Assembly: GCF_000813325.1 (NCBI RefSeq)
Contig: NZ_BBQE01000018.1
Source of the DNA: Sulfurospirillum cavolei
GTDB taxonomy: Bacteria > Campylobacterota > Campylobacteria > Campylobacterales > Sulfurospirillaceae
Strand: one strand, 5' to 3'
Length of the DNA stretch: 16,105 nucleotides
Position 1 is the stretch's first letter, and each line of letters begins with the position of its first letter. The notes beneath the pieces are model-generated. The model had not been told where the DNA came from, searched no databases, and saw only the letters and a program-made list of their open reading frames with translations. Position numbers and translations under genes: made by a program. Below, piece after piece: positions 1 to 7,302 of the stretch.

Positions 1-211
1 GAGTATCTTAGATAAAGAGATTGGTATTGTATTTGCCCATAAGTTTTTAGACAAAAACAAAAAAAGTGAAATCAAAGCACTTAAAGAGCTACTCGAAGAT
101 AAACGCTTTAGCCAAGAGGAGCAAGTCTTTTCATTTGATGCACTGCTCACACAATTTGAGATTTTAAATACTATGGATATCAAGGGCAACTGTTGTAAGA
201 GTGTAAGATAG
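1..211 (+). CDS. 3' end of an unrecognised protein (partial)
   Basis: An open frame enters from the left edge (first whole codon at base 2) and ends with TAG at 209-211, leaving 69 residues of the C-terminus. The tail is charged and probably helical (KALKELLEDKRF, then SFDALLTQFEIL) and ends in GNCCKSVR, a vicinal cysteine pair. There is no membrane segment and no motif I recognise. It is listed because the frame is open to the edge, the amino-acid composition is protein-like, and the next gene starts 90 bases later with its own promoter. It may mark the left neighbour of the chlorine-oxyanion module, but whether it belongs to the module cannot be judged from this fragment. Confidence 0.55.
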   Translation, partial: SILDKEIGIVFAHKFLDKNKKSEIKALKELLEDKRFSQEEQVFSFDALLTQFEILNTMDIKGNCCKSVR

Positions 212-238
212 GAGTATCTTGTTATAAGTGGTGGGGTA

Positions 239-271
239 CTACACAAAAACTACACAAAAAAAAACTAGAAT
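239..271 (+). promoter_or_regulatory. cld promoter with tandem 11-base repeat operator
   Basis: Two direct copies of CTACACAAAAA (239-249 and 250-260) lie head to tail with an 11-base period, so on one face of the helix. A -10-like TAGAAT follows at 266-271, starting 16 bases after the start of the second copy. The repeat overlaps the place where a -35 box would be. This is the usual layout of a promoter activated by an OmpR/PhoB-type response regulator (family knowledge). The same layout recurs before the KCG peptide gene at 14932-14964. That the OmpR-type regulator encoded at 15355 binds here is inference. Confidence 0.6.
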
Positions 272-301
272 TAGCTTGCATTTTAAAAAAAAGGAGAAAA
301 G

Positions 302-1120
302 ATGAGATTGTTTAGTACAGCCAGATTGGTTGCAGGGCTATTGGTTGCTTCTGTGTTTATAACAGGGGCTATGGCAGCAGATAATATGAAGATAGATCAC
401 AACAAGATTGTGGCTCTTAGTGAAGCAGGGGTATTTGGTCAGTTCAATACCTACAAGATCAATTCGAACTACTATAAATTGAGCCAGGCTGAGCGTGACG
501 AAGCAGTTAAAGAAGTAGAAGCTTTAGTCAAAAAGCACAGCGACTCTATCCGTGTTGATGCCTACCTTACGCGGGGTTTCGAGAGTGAATCGGACTTTCT
601 TTTTCGGGTAAATGGTTATGATCCATCTGCTGTGCAAGAATTCCTAATTGCTTTCAAAGCAACGAGCATAGGTCGATACTCAGATATAACCTTCGCTATC
701 AATGGTATCACTAAAGGTCTAAATCATACAACCAAGGAAAAGGCACCAGAGCTTCTGGATGCACTGAAATCCACAAAATACTCGGAAAAACCGCCTAAGT
801 ACGCATTTGTGCTTCCTATTACAAAGAACGCTGTGTGGTGGAATAAGACCGAAAATGAAAAACTAGCGTTAATGAAAGATCACACAATCCCAACGCTACC
901 GTTCTTGGTTAATATCAACCGTAAGCTCTACCATTCCACTGGGATTGATGACGCTGACTGGATTACCTACTTCGAGACCAATGATTTGAAAGCTTTCAAT
1001 GATCTTAACATCAAGTTGTTTTCTGTATCAGAGAATCTCCACAATGTTCGTTATGGGAAACCTACCATTATGGGACAGATTATGCCTGTTGCCGATGTCT
1101 TTAAAGCTCTTTCCAAATAG
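302..1120 (+). CDS. cld: Chlorite dismutase, secreted (periplasmic)
   Basis: Haem b enzyme converting chlorite to chloride and O2, the second step of perchlorate respiration (EC 1.13.11.49). Residues 1-26 form a Sec signal peptide ending AMA-AD. The remainder matches the long, clade I (pentameric) chlorite dismutases in length and motifs: KYAFVLPITKNAVWW, TLPFLVNINRKLYHSTG, WITYFETNDL, YGKPTIMGQI. Haem ligand His194 and distal catalytic Arg207 are 13 residues apart, as His170/Arg183 in the Dechloromonas enzyme. Trp179-Trp180 and the Lys175/Glu244 partners of the haem His also sit at the spacing known from characterised enzymes (Lys141, His160, Glu210 in Nitrospira). An active enzyme is therefore expected, not a Cld-like haem-synthesis protein. 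AAAGGAG precedes the ATG. A hairpin terminator follows, so it is probably transcribed alone. Its signal peptide is nearly that of the KCG peptide at 14993. Confidence 0.94.
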   Translation: MRLFSTARLVAGLLVASVFITGAMAADNMKIDHNKIVALSEAGVFGQFNTYKINSNYYKLSQAERDEAVKEVEALVKKHSDSIRVDAYLTRGFESESDFLFRVNGYDPSAVQEFLIAFKATSIGRYSDITFAINGITKGLNHTTKEKAPELLDALKSTKYSEKPPKYAFVLPITKNAVWWNKTENEKLALMKDHTIPTLPFLVNINRKLYHSTGIDDADWITYFETNDLKAFNDLNIKLFSVSENLHNVRYGKPTIMGQIMPVADVFKALSK

Positions 1121-1455
1121 TGAGTTCAAAGTAAATTAGTCCGCTCCGCAGGATCAAATCCTAACTTTATGGGGCGACTAGTCTTTTTCAAAAGTAAAAA
1201 CGAATGTAGTTTCTTTTCAGAATGCGGAGGGATTAATAATCACTGGTTGATTTGATGTGTTTATGGCCATCTTACTGTAATTGCTTTGGAGCCTAAAAGC
1301 GGATAATTTTTTTGTTTTATCTGTAGAATAGCTGCTACTAAAAGTAATATATGGCTGAAATACAAAGAAATTTAGAACTAGTCTTACAGATGCGAGAGTA
1401 TTATGATTTATAAGGATAAATTCAATTGTTATTATTCTAAATTAAGGAGTTCCTT
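1121..1455 (+). other. 335-base gap between cld and pcrA
   Basis: Apart from the terminator at 1135-1188 no gene is seen here: stops occur in all frames and no start with a ribosome site precedes a long frame. The 9-mer ACTAGTCTT occurs twice (1178-1186 and 1379-1387). The right end must hold the pcrA promoter. It is very AT-rich (1400-1443) but I cannot choose a convincing -35/-10 pair, and no copy of the CTACAC repeat seen before cld is present, so pcrA appears to be controlled differently. A good Shine-Dalgarno AAGGAG (1444-1449) lies 6 bases before the pcrA ATG. Confidence 0.5.
1135..1188 (+). terminator. Rho-independent terminator after cld
   Basis: ATTAGTC-C-GCTCC (1135-1147) pairs with GGGGCGACTAGT (1171-1182): twelve pairs with one bulged C and two G-T wobbles. 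CTTTTT follows at 1183-1188. The loop holds a second small hairpin (AGGAT / ATCCT, 1150-1162). It starts 15 bases after the cld stop codon, separating cld from pcrA. Confidence 0.65.
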
Positions 1456-4308
1456 ATGAACAAATTTGGTTCAACACGTCGCGATTTTTTGAAAACTATG
1501 GGGCAAGTATCCCTTGTGATGCTTGCAAATGGATCCATAGTGACAAGCACGCTGGCGCAAACTGAGGATCCAATGATTCAGCATAATTATACGGGGTGGG
1601 AGAATTTCCATCGTGAGCAGTGGACTTGGGACAAAAAAACCCGCGGAACACATTTGGTTAATTGTACAGGTTCTTGCCCACATTTTGTCTACACCAAAAA
1701 TGGTGTGGTGATGCGTGAAGAGCAATCCAAGGATACTCCAAAGCTAAACGGAATCCCCGAATATAATCCACGTGGTTGCAATAAGGGTGAGTGTGCTTCT
1801 GACTATATTTATAGCCCTCACCGCATCAAGTATCCGCTAATCCGTGTAGGGGAGCGGGGCGAAGGCAAGTGGCGTCGTGTTTCTTGGGATGAAGCGCTTG
1901 AGTATGCTGCAAATGGTATTGTCGATACACTTAAAAATGACGCTTCTGACTGCATCAGCGTATACACTCCAGTGCCGGCAGTTGCGCCGGCCTCTTTTTC
2001 AGCTGGGCATCGCTTTGCCTCATTTATCGGGGGCCATACGCACACCTTTTTTGACTGGTACGCCGACCATCCTACCGGTCAAACACAGACTCAGGGTTTA
2101 CAGGGTGATACATGTGAAACCGCTGATTGGTATAACGGTCGAACAATCCTAATGTGGGGCGCTAACGCTGCTCAGACCCGTATTCCCGATGCACATTTCC
2201 TTCAAGAAGCAGTATTGAACGGTAGTAAGATGTATGTCATCTCCCCCGATTTCAATGCCACCGCCACCAAGGCAGACGTTTTTGTTCCAATAAATCCAGG
2301 AACTGATGCTGCCTTGGCCTTGGGTATGGTAAATGTAATTGTTAAGGAAAAACTCTACGATGAGCATAACCTCAAAGAACAGACAGATTTGCCGTTTCTG
2401 ATTCGCACTGACACCAAGATGTATCTACGTGAGGCCGATATGGTGAAAGGTGGCTCAAAGCAGAAATTCTATACTTGGGACACCAAGACTAAGAAGCCGG
2501 TATTAATGAAAGGTAGCTGGGGCGAAGAGCCAGAGACGAAAGCCAATATCCAACCAGGTTTCATGGGTCGAAATACGCTTACTTTTCCAGACGGCTATAT
2601 TGACTTAGGTGATTTAGATCCTGCCCTTGAAGGTACATTCAATGTTAAGCTTGTAAACGGTGGGATGGTAAAAGTTCAGCCAGTATTTGAGGCTTACAAG
2701 CCCAAGCTAAATGAGTACACGCCAGAAAAAGTTTCGAAAATCACAGGTGTAGCACCTAGTGTTATCATACAAATGGCGCGTGATTTTGCCATGAATAAGC
2801 CATCAATGATCATTATGGGCGCTGGTACAAACCACTGGTATTGGAGTGATACCGTTATGCGTTCATTCCTATTGTTGTGTGCGGTGACTGGCAATGAAGG
2901 TCACAACGGAACGGGTGTTAATCACTATGTAGGTCAGTGGAAGCCTGTTCCTTTGATAGGAATTGTTAAGCTCGCGTTCCCTTATAGTCCTGCAAAGCAT
3001 CGCTTCTGTCAAACCACTATCTGGACATACTATCATGGCAATGTCTATGATGCGATGGAAAATGAAAACATTGATACTGCAAAATATCTCCGTGAATCAT
3101 TAAAAAGCGGACAGATGCCGCTATACCCGCAGAATGGGCGTGACCCAAAGGTCTTTATCTGTTATCGAAGCAATTGGCTAAATAATGCAAAGGGTCTTAA
3201 TTATGTACTAAAAAATTTGTGGCCAAAATTGAATTTGACGGTAAATATGAATATCCGCATGGACACTACAGCACTTTATTCGGATGTGGTATTGCCAAGT
3301 GCGCATTGGTATGAAAAGACCGACCTCAGTATGAATGAAGAGCACAGCTTCATACATATGACCGAGCCAGCTATAGCTCCTATGTGGGAATCAAAAACAG
3401 ACTGGGAGATTTTTGCTCTGCTATCCAAAAAAGTGGGTGAAGTTGCAGAGAAAAAAGGATTTACAAAGTATTTTGATGAGAAGTTCAATATAGCGCGAGA
3501 CCTAACTAAGCTCTATGATCTACAGATTGACGGTGGAAAGCTTGCGACCGATGAACAGGCTTGTCAGTTTATTTTGGACAATGCACCTCAGACACAGGGT
3601 ATAACCTTGGAGATGATTCGTAAGGAAGGACCACAGCGCTTCAAGAGCAACTGGACTTCACCTATGAAAGAGGGTGTTCCATATACGCCGCTTCAACACT
3701 TCATTCTGAAGAAGAAGCCGTGGCCAACATTGACTGGGCGTGAACAGTTCTACATAGACCACCCGACATTTTTTGATTTGGGTGTTGAGTTTCCTGTATA
3801 TAAGGCTCCTGTTGATGCGGATAAGTATCCTTTACGCTTCAGCACACCACACAATCGATACAGTGTTCAATCGAATTGGAAAGACAATGTTTTGATGTTG
3901 CGTCTGCAGCGAGGAGGTCCTATGGTTGAGATTTCGCCAGCGGATGCCAAGGCTCGAGGAATCAAGGACAATGATTGGGTAGAGTTCTTTAACGATCATG
4001 GCAAGACAATAGTGCGGTGTAAGATCCGCAATGGGATGAAAGCAGGTATGGTAAGTATGCATCACGAACCTGAACTCTACATGAGTAGATTTGGAGGTGA
4101 GGAAAATTCACAAACCCCAACGCCCATACGAATAAACCCTACATCCCTAGTTGGCAACTACGCACACCTTACGTTTAAGGCTAACTACTACGGACCAGGT
4201 GGTGTTCAGCGCGATACGCGCGTCGAGATGCGTCGCTATAAGGGTTCTGTAACCGCTGGGTTATCAGCAGCAGCTACCCCACATGAGGAGGATATAAGTC
4301 ATGTCTAA
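1456..4308 (+). CDS. pcrA: Perchlorate reductase catalytic (molybdopterin) subunit
   Basis: Catalytic subunit of a periplasmic type II DMSO-reductase-family enzyme; beside cld it most likely reduces perchlorate and chlorate to chlorite. The 950 residues begin with a twin-arginine signal (STRRDFLK, 7-13; cleavage probably near STLAQ, 31-35). An iron-sulfur site of the type II pattern follows: His66-x3-Cys70-x3-Cys74 and Cys108 in YNPRGC. The molybdenum ligand is Asp200 in FFDWY, as the NarG ligand Asp. ETADWYNGRTILMWGAN and GAGTNHWYWSD are family blocks for the bis-guanine-dinucleotide cofactor, and GVEFPVYKAP to YGPGGVQRDTRVEMRR form the C-terminal cap. AAGGAG lies 6 bases before ATG. The gene overlaps pcrB by 8 bases. 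ClrA, SerA and NarG are related alternatives. Linked cld excludes simple nitrate or selenate reduction as the best guess, but perchlorate versus chlorate cannot be settled by eye. Confidence 0.88.
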   Translation: MNKFGSTRRDFLKTMGQVSLVMLANGSIVTSTLAQTEDPMIQHNYTGWENFHREQWTWDKKTRGTHLVNCTGSCPHFVYTKNGVVMREEQSKDTPKLNGIPEYNPRGCNKGECASDYIYSPHRIKYPLIRVGERGEGKWRRVSWDEALEYAANGIVDTLKNDASDCISVYTPVPAVAPASFSAGHRFASFIGGHTHTFFDWYADHPTGQTQTQGLQGDTCETADWYNGRTILMWGANAAQTRIPDAHFLQEAVLNGSKMYVISPDFNATATKADVFVPINPGTDAALALGMVNVIVKEKLYDEHNLKEQTDLPFLIRTDTKMYLREADMVKGGSKQKFYTWDTKTKKPVLMKGSWGEEPETKANIQPGFMGRNTLTFPDGYIDLGDLDPALEGTFNVKLVNGGMVKVQPVFEAYKPKLNEYTPEKVSKITGVAPSVIIQMARDFAMNKPSMIIMGAGTNHWYWSDTVMRSFLLLCAVTGNEGHNGTGVNHYVGQWKPVPLIGIVKLAFPYSPAKHRFCQTTIWTYYHGNVYDAMENENIDTAKYLRESLKSGQMPLYPQNGRDPKVFICYRSNWLNNAKGLNYVLKNLWPKLNLTVNMNIRMDTTALYSDVVLPSAHWYEKTDLSMNEEHSFIHMTEPAIAPMWESKTDWEIFALLSKKVGEVAEKKGFTKYFDEKFNIARDLTKLYDLQIDGGKLATDEQACQFILDNAPQTQGITLEMIRKEGPQRFKSNWTSPMKEGVPYTPLQHFILKKKPWPTLTGREQFYIDHPTFFDLGVEFPVYKAPVDADKYPLRFSTPHNRYSVQSNWKDNVLMLRLQRGGPMVEISPADAKARGIKDNDWVEFFNDHGKTIVRCKIRNGMKAGMVSMHHEPELYMSRFGGEENSQTPTPIRINPTSLVGNYAHLTFKANYYGPGGVQRDTRVEMRRYKGSVTAGLSAAATPHEEDISHV

Positions 4309-5308
4309 GAAGATGATAACAACCCCAAAACGTCAGTTAACTTTCATTGTTGATCTCAACAAATGTATCGGCTGTCAGACATGTACTGTGGCTTGTAAGA
4401 AATTGTGGTCCACGGCTCCAGGTCAGGAGTTCATGTACTGGCGTAATGTAGAAACCACCCCAGGCTTGGGCTATCCAAAAAACTGGCAGAGTAAGGGTGG
4501 TGGATACAAAAACGGCATGCTTCAAGACAACGGTCATCGTCCAACCTTGGATGAGTATGGCGTTCCGTTTAAATACGACTTTGCAGCTCGCTTGTTTGAA
4601 GGCAAAAAAGGTGGTGTAGTACCAAGCCCTGAGCCACGCTGGTCGCCAAACTGGGATGAGGAGCAAGGTATCGGTGAATACCCAAACAATATATTCGCAT
4701 TTTTGCCACGCATGTGTAATCACTGCACGAATCCAGCGTGCGTGGAAGCCTGTCCAACTGACTCTATTTATGTGCGTGCCGAGGATGGGTTGAAGATTGT
4801 CAATCTAGAAACATGTGCGGGTGTGCAAGAATGCATCAAAGCCTGTCCGTACGGCAAGATTTACTTTAATGAAACTGACAAAAAGTCAAATAAATGCATC
4901 GGTTGCTACCCTAGAATCGAAAAAGGGGTCGCTACAGCTTGTGTTGCGCAGTGCGTAGGTCGTGCAATGCATGTTGGCTTCATTGATGATGTCAATAGTT
5001 CCGTATATAAGCTTTCCAAGCTTTGGAAAGTGGCTATGCCACTGCACCCAGAATTTGGAACTGAGCCTAATGTGCTCTACATTCCACCATTTGTAGGACC
5101 GGCTATGCAAGATGAAAAAGGCAATATGATGATGACACAGAAAATGCCATTAGATTTACTGCAAGGTTTATTTGGGTCTAAAGTTGGTGATGTACTTTCG
5201 GTGCTGAAAGCTGAGCGTGCAAAGAAGATTGCTGGCAAAAATTCCGAGCTTATGGACATCATGATTGGTGAGTTTAGTGATTCAATGATGATTTCCCCAA
5301 TGACTTAG
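4301..5308 (+). CDS. pcrB: Perchlorate reductase iron-sulfur subunit
   Basis: Electron-transfer subunit that carries electrons to the molybdenum subunit; 335 residues, normal for PcrB/SerB/DdhB-type proteins. Four ferredoxin-like cysteine groups are visible: Cys22/25/28/32 (CIGCQTCTVAC), Cys139/142/147/151, Cys172 with Cys178/182, and Cys199/202/214/218. In the third group, which is C-x2-V-x2-C-x3-C, Val175 occupies the place of a cysteine. NarH has a tryptophan there and holds a [3Fe-4S] cluster, so one three-iron and three four-iron clusters are expected. KCIGCYPRIEKG and YGKIYFN are typical of the family. No signal peptide is present: it should leave the cell folded with PcrA, using the Tat signal of PcrA. 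GAGGAG (4285-4290) precedes the ATG, and the start lies inside the end of pcrA, so the two are translationally coupled. Confidence 0.9.
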   Translation: MSKKMITTPKRQLTFIVDLNKCIGCQTCTVACKKLWSTAPGQEFMYWRNVETTPGLGYPKNWQSKGGGYKNGMLQDNGHRPTLDEYGVPFKYDFAARLFEGKKGGVVPSPEPRWSPNWDEEQGIGEYPNNIFAFLPRMCNHCTNPACVEACPTDSIYVRAEDGLKIVNLETCAGVQECIKACPYGKIYFNETDKKSNKCIGCYPRIEKGVATACVAQCVGRAMHVGFIDDVNSSVYKLSKLWKVAMPLHPEFGTEPNVLYIPPFVGPAMQDEKGNMMMTQKMPLDLLQGLFGSKVGDVLSVLKAERAKKIAGKNSELMDIMIGEFSDSMMISPMT

Positions 5309-5396
5309 TGGATGATTACGGGGTGGGGTCGTTGTTGGCCTCACCTCAATTTCCACGGCATCAATACGCAAAAGCGAATAATTAGGAGCAAGAACG

Positions 5397-6053
5397 ATGA
5401 ACGATTCATTTAGTGAACAACAAGAAGGGCGAGCAAGTTTATATGGAATGTTGGCGCTTGGATTTACATATCCAGATACGGCATTGTATGAATTCTGGAA
5501 TAATGGGAGTTTTGTTAGGGAGCTTAGTGTGGCAATAGGCAAAGCAGCACCTGAGATTTTGGAGGTTTTTGAGGTTACGCTTGCCCCAGAATTCAAGATG
5601 ACGGTGAATTACGAGGAATTTGAAGCGCTTTATCTGACTGCATTTGAAACTGATCTTCCAAAGCGTAGCGTCTCCCTTTATGAGGGGAGCTATGTGAAAC
5701 AAGGTGGTAAACCAGACTTTTTGCTGGAACTCAAGGATTTCTATGGAAATTTTGGTTTGGAAGTCAAAAAAGAGATTCATGAGTTAGAAGACCGGATTAC
5801 AGCCGAGCTGGAATTCATGCAATTTCTTGCATTGAAGCAGTCCCAGGATGGAATCGATAAAACCCCGTACATTATGGCACAACGCGATTTTTTAGAGCGT
5901 CATCTGGCACCTTGGATGCCACATCTACGAAATGAGGTGCGCGAGCGCGACATAGCCACCTTCTACATAGGTTTAACAGATTTGTTGGCCAGGTTTATCG
6001 AGGTTGATTTGGAGTATCTTAAGAAGATTAGTCCAGTTAAAGAGAAAAGTTGA
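5397..6053 (+). CDS. pcrD: TorD/NarJ-type chaperone for the reductase
   Basis: Cytoplasmic assembly chaperone of the TorD/DmsD/NarJ family, expected to hold the PcrA Tat signal until the molybdenum cofactor is inserted. The 218 residues are all-helical in character. Family marks are ASLYGMLALGFTYP near the N-terminus, HELEDRITAELEFMQFL (about 132-148) and RDFLERHLAPWMPHL, which correspond to the family's E-x2-D-x3-E-L-x-F-M and DFL-x2-HL-x2-W blocks. There is no signal peptide. TAGGAG at 5382-5387 lies 9 bases before the ATG, and the gap from pcrB is 88 bases with no clear terminator, so it is probably in the pcrAB transcript. Gene order A-B-D resembles chlorate reductase clusters (clrABDC) as well as perchlorate ones lacking C. 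Confidence 0.87.
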   Translation: MNDSFSEQQEGRASLYGMLALGFTYPDTALYEFWNNGSFVRELSVAIGKAAPEILEVFEVTLAPEFKMTVNYEEFEALYLTAFETDLPKRSVSLYEGSYVKQGGKPDFLLELKDFYGNFGLEVKKEIHELEDRITAELEFMQFLALKQSQDGIDKTPYIMAQRDFLERHLAPWMPHLRNEVRERDIATFYIGLTDLLARFIEVDLEYLKKISPVKEKS

Positions 6054-6233
6054 AACAAACCTACTAGGTTCGACTAGGGAAAACTGTATGTTTTAGGCAA
6101 GAAAGTTGTGCATTCTAGGGAAAAATATATTATTGATATCTTTTTGTTCTTGTTGGTAATATGGAAAGAGCGCAATTATTATCAATATTAAGTCTGCCGT
6201 AATCTGTACATATAAATATAACAAAGGACTTTA

Positions 6234-6707
6234 ATGGACAAAAGTATATTTAAGCTATTGGTTGCGGTGAGCCTCTCTCTCCATGCGGAGTACATTAGAG
6301 ATAGCGATAAGCAAGTGGTGTTAGATGCATCTAGTGGTCTAGTATGGCAAGATAATACATTAGACTCTACTCTGCATTGGACAACTGCAATCAAAACTTG
6401 TGAGGCACTTGAGCTTGGAGGATATAGTGATTGGCGACTACCAAACTACAGTGAACTCTCTCAACTAGCTGATAGAAGCAAAAGTAGTACTGCTGTATCT
6501 TCAATGTTTCAAAATACCCCTAGCGGTGACTATTGGTCTTCCTCTACCTACGCCCCTACCTCGGACACGGCGTGGCATGTCTACTTCAGCTACGGCAGCA
6601 GCAATACCTACGATAAGTCCTATAGCGGTTATATCTGCTGCGTGATCGAAGATAGCCGTTATGATACAGGAAAATACAACCGGCAGAATAGATATGACAG
6701 AGAATAA
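6234..6707 (+). CDS. DUF1566 / Lcl C-type-lectin-fold protein, secreted
   Basis: 157 residues. The start is hydrophobic and signal-like (FKLLVAVSLSLHA, cleavage possible before EYIRD). The rest is a DUF1566 domain, of the kind found at the C-terminus of Legionella collagen-like protein: TGLVWQD-like ASSGLVWQD, GGYSDWRLPNYSELSQL, GDYWSSSTY, then a Tyr/Ser/Asp-rich stretch ending YICCV. These domains have a C-type-lectin fold and usually bind ligands on the cell surface. Base use changes sharply inside the gene: codons before 6545 are AT-rich, whereas 6546-6641 is about 54% G+C and none of its 32 codons ends in A. This is separately reported as a possible variable repeat. About 20 residues follow the domain's usual end. 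AAAGGA precedes the ATG. Its role beside the reductase genes is unknown. Confidence 0.75.
   Translation: MDKSIFKLLVAVSLSLHAEYIRDSDKQVVLDASSGLVWQDNTLDSTLHWTTAIKTCEALELGGYSDWRLPNYSELSQLADRSKSSTAVSSMFQNTPSGDYWSSSTYAPTSDTAWHVYFSYGSSNTYDKSYSGYICCVIEDSRYDTGKYNRQNRYDRE
6546..6641 (+). repeat. Candidate DGR variable repeat (VR) inside the lectin-fold gene
   Basis: In 32 successive codons, 20 end in C, 7 in T, 5 in G and none in A. The C-ending codons are mostly TAC, AGC, ACC, GAC, TCC and TGC, interrupted by fixed-looking codons (GCC, GCG-TGG, GTC, TTC, GGC, AAG, ATC). That is the pattern left when AAC codons of an adenine-rich template repeat are mutated at A by a diversity-generating retroelement. 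It also lies where such elements act, at the C-terminal ligand face of a C-type-lectin fold. No template repeat and no reverse transcriptase occur in the window, so this rests on composition and fold only. Confidence 0.4.
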
Positions 6708-6792
6708 TGAGACCACAGAGATTATTATGACCTGTGTCAGAAAATCATAATAATTCAAAATAGATTTCTAACAACATTTAAAAGGAGTGAAA

Positions 6793-7092
6793 ATGAAAGC
6801 TTTAGTTTTAGTCGCATTGGTGGCGCTAGCTAGTTATAGTGTTGCTGCAGATGGAGCAGCTTTGTATAAAAAATGTGTGGCTTGCCATGGGGCAAACGCT
6901 GAAAAAATGGCGCTTGGAAAGAGTAAAATCATCGCTAATATGAGCCTAGAAGATAATATCGCAGCTATTAAAGGCTACCAAGATGGAAGTTATGGAGGCC
7001 CCATGAAAGCTTTAATGATAGGTCAGATTGGAAGCTATACAGATGAAGAGATCAAGGCAGTTTCGGAGTATGTTATAGGATTAGGCAAATAA
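6793..7092 (+). CDS. Small periplasmic cytochrome c (c553 type)
   Basis: Monohaem electron carrier of 99 residues. It has a Sec signal peptide (about 1-19, ending SVA-ADG), one haem site CVACH near residue 30 and a C-terminal methionine ligand in the GGPMKALMIGQ stretch, followed by the helix DEEIKAVSEYVIGLGK. This is the small class I cytochrome common in Campylobacterota. The ATG at 6793 is preferred to the GTG at 6787 because AAGGAG (6782-6787) sits 5 bases before it and the GTG is part of the ribosome site. Placed between the reductase genes and petABC, it could shuttle electrons from the bc1-type complex to PcrAB in place of PcrC (inference). It is followed at once by a terminator. Confidence 0.9.
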   Translation: MKALVLVALVALASYSVAADGAALYKKCVACHGANAEKMALGKSKIIANMSLEDNIAAIKGYQDGSYGGPMKALMIGQIGSYTDEEIKAVSEYVIGLGK

Positions 7093-7118
7093 CCGCTGGG
7101 GCTATTTCCCGCGGTTTT
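7093..7118 (+). terminator. Terminator of the cytochrome c gene
   Basis: CCGC-T-GGG (7093-7100) pairs with CCCGCGG (7108-7114) with one bulged T and a 7-base loop, followed by TTTT. It begins directly after the stop codon at 7090-7092, as in a compact rho-independent terminator. Confidence 0.6.
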
Positions 7119-7151
7119 ACATGTGAAGAATTTAGTTCTTCACATGTAAAA
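7115..7151. repeat. Perfect 16-base inverted repeat
   Basis: TTTTACATGTGAAGAA (7115-7130) and its exact reverse complement (7136-7151) are separated by the loop TTTAG. The four leading T residues are also the T-run of the preceding terminator hairpin, so two hairpins are stacked. It ends in A-run/T-run on either strand and could act as a bidirectional terminator or an RNA-stabilising stem. Each arm contains a near copy of the TTACATGTAA decamer discussed in the findings. Confidence 0.75.
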
Positions 7152-7232
7152 AATTACATAAAATAGAGGTGAATAGAGATAGTAAATTTTCACTATAGCA
7201 AATAGACTTACTCTAAAACAACAAACCCAATA

Positions 7233-7246
7233 ATGATCTATATCAT
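7233..7246. promoter_or_regulatory. Candidate CRP/FNR-family operator before petA
   Basis: ATGAT-CTAT-ATCAT is a perfect inverted repeat with the TGAT-N4-ATCA core known for FNR/CRP-family regulators (consensus TTGAT-N4-ATCAA). It lies about 57 bases upstream of the petA start in an AT-rich leader, a plausible place for control of petABC by oxygen or an electron acceptor. I cannot identify the promoter boxes with certainty. Confidence 0.4.
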
Positions 7247-7302
7247 AGAATCTCAATCATTACTGCAATAAAATTAATGCATACTAAACGAAAGGAAAAA
7301 GG

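Noticed and set aside
302..1120. Cld as a HemQ-like haem-synthesis protein
   Set aside because: HemQ lacks the distal arginine and is cytoplasmic; this protein has Arg207, the Trp pair and a signal peptide.
6549..6700. CRISPR or tandem repeat in the GC-rich part of the DUF1566 gene
   Set aside because: There is no repeated unit; the signal is codon composition only.
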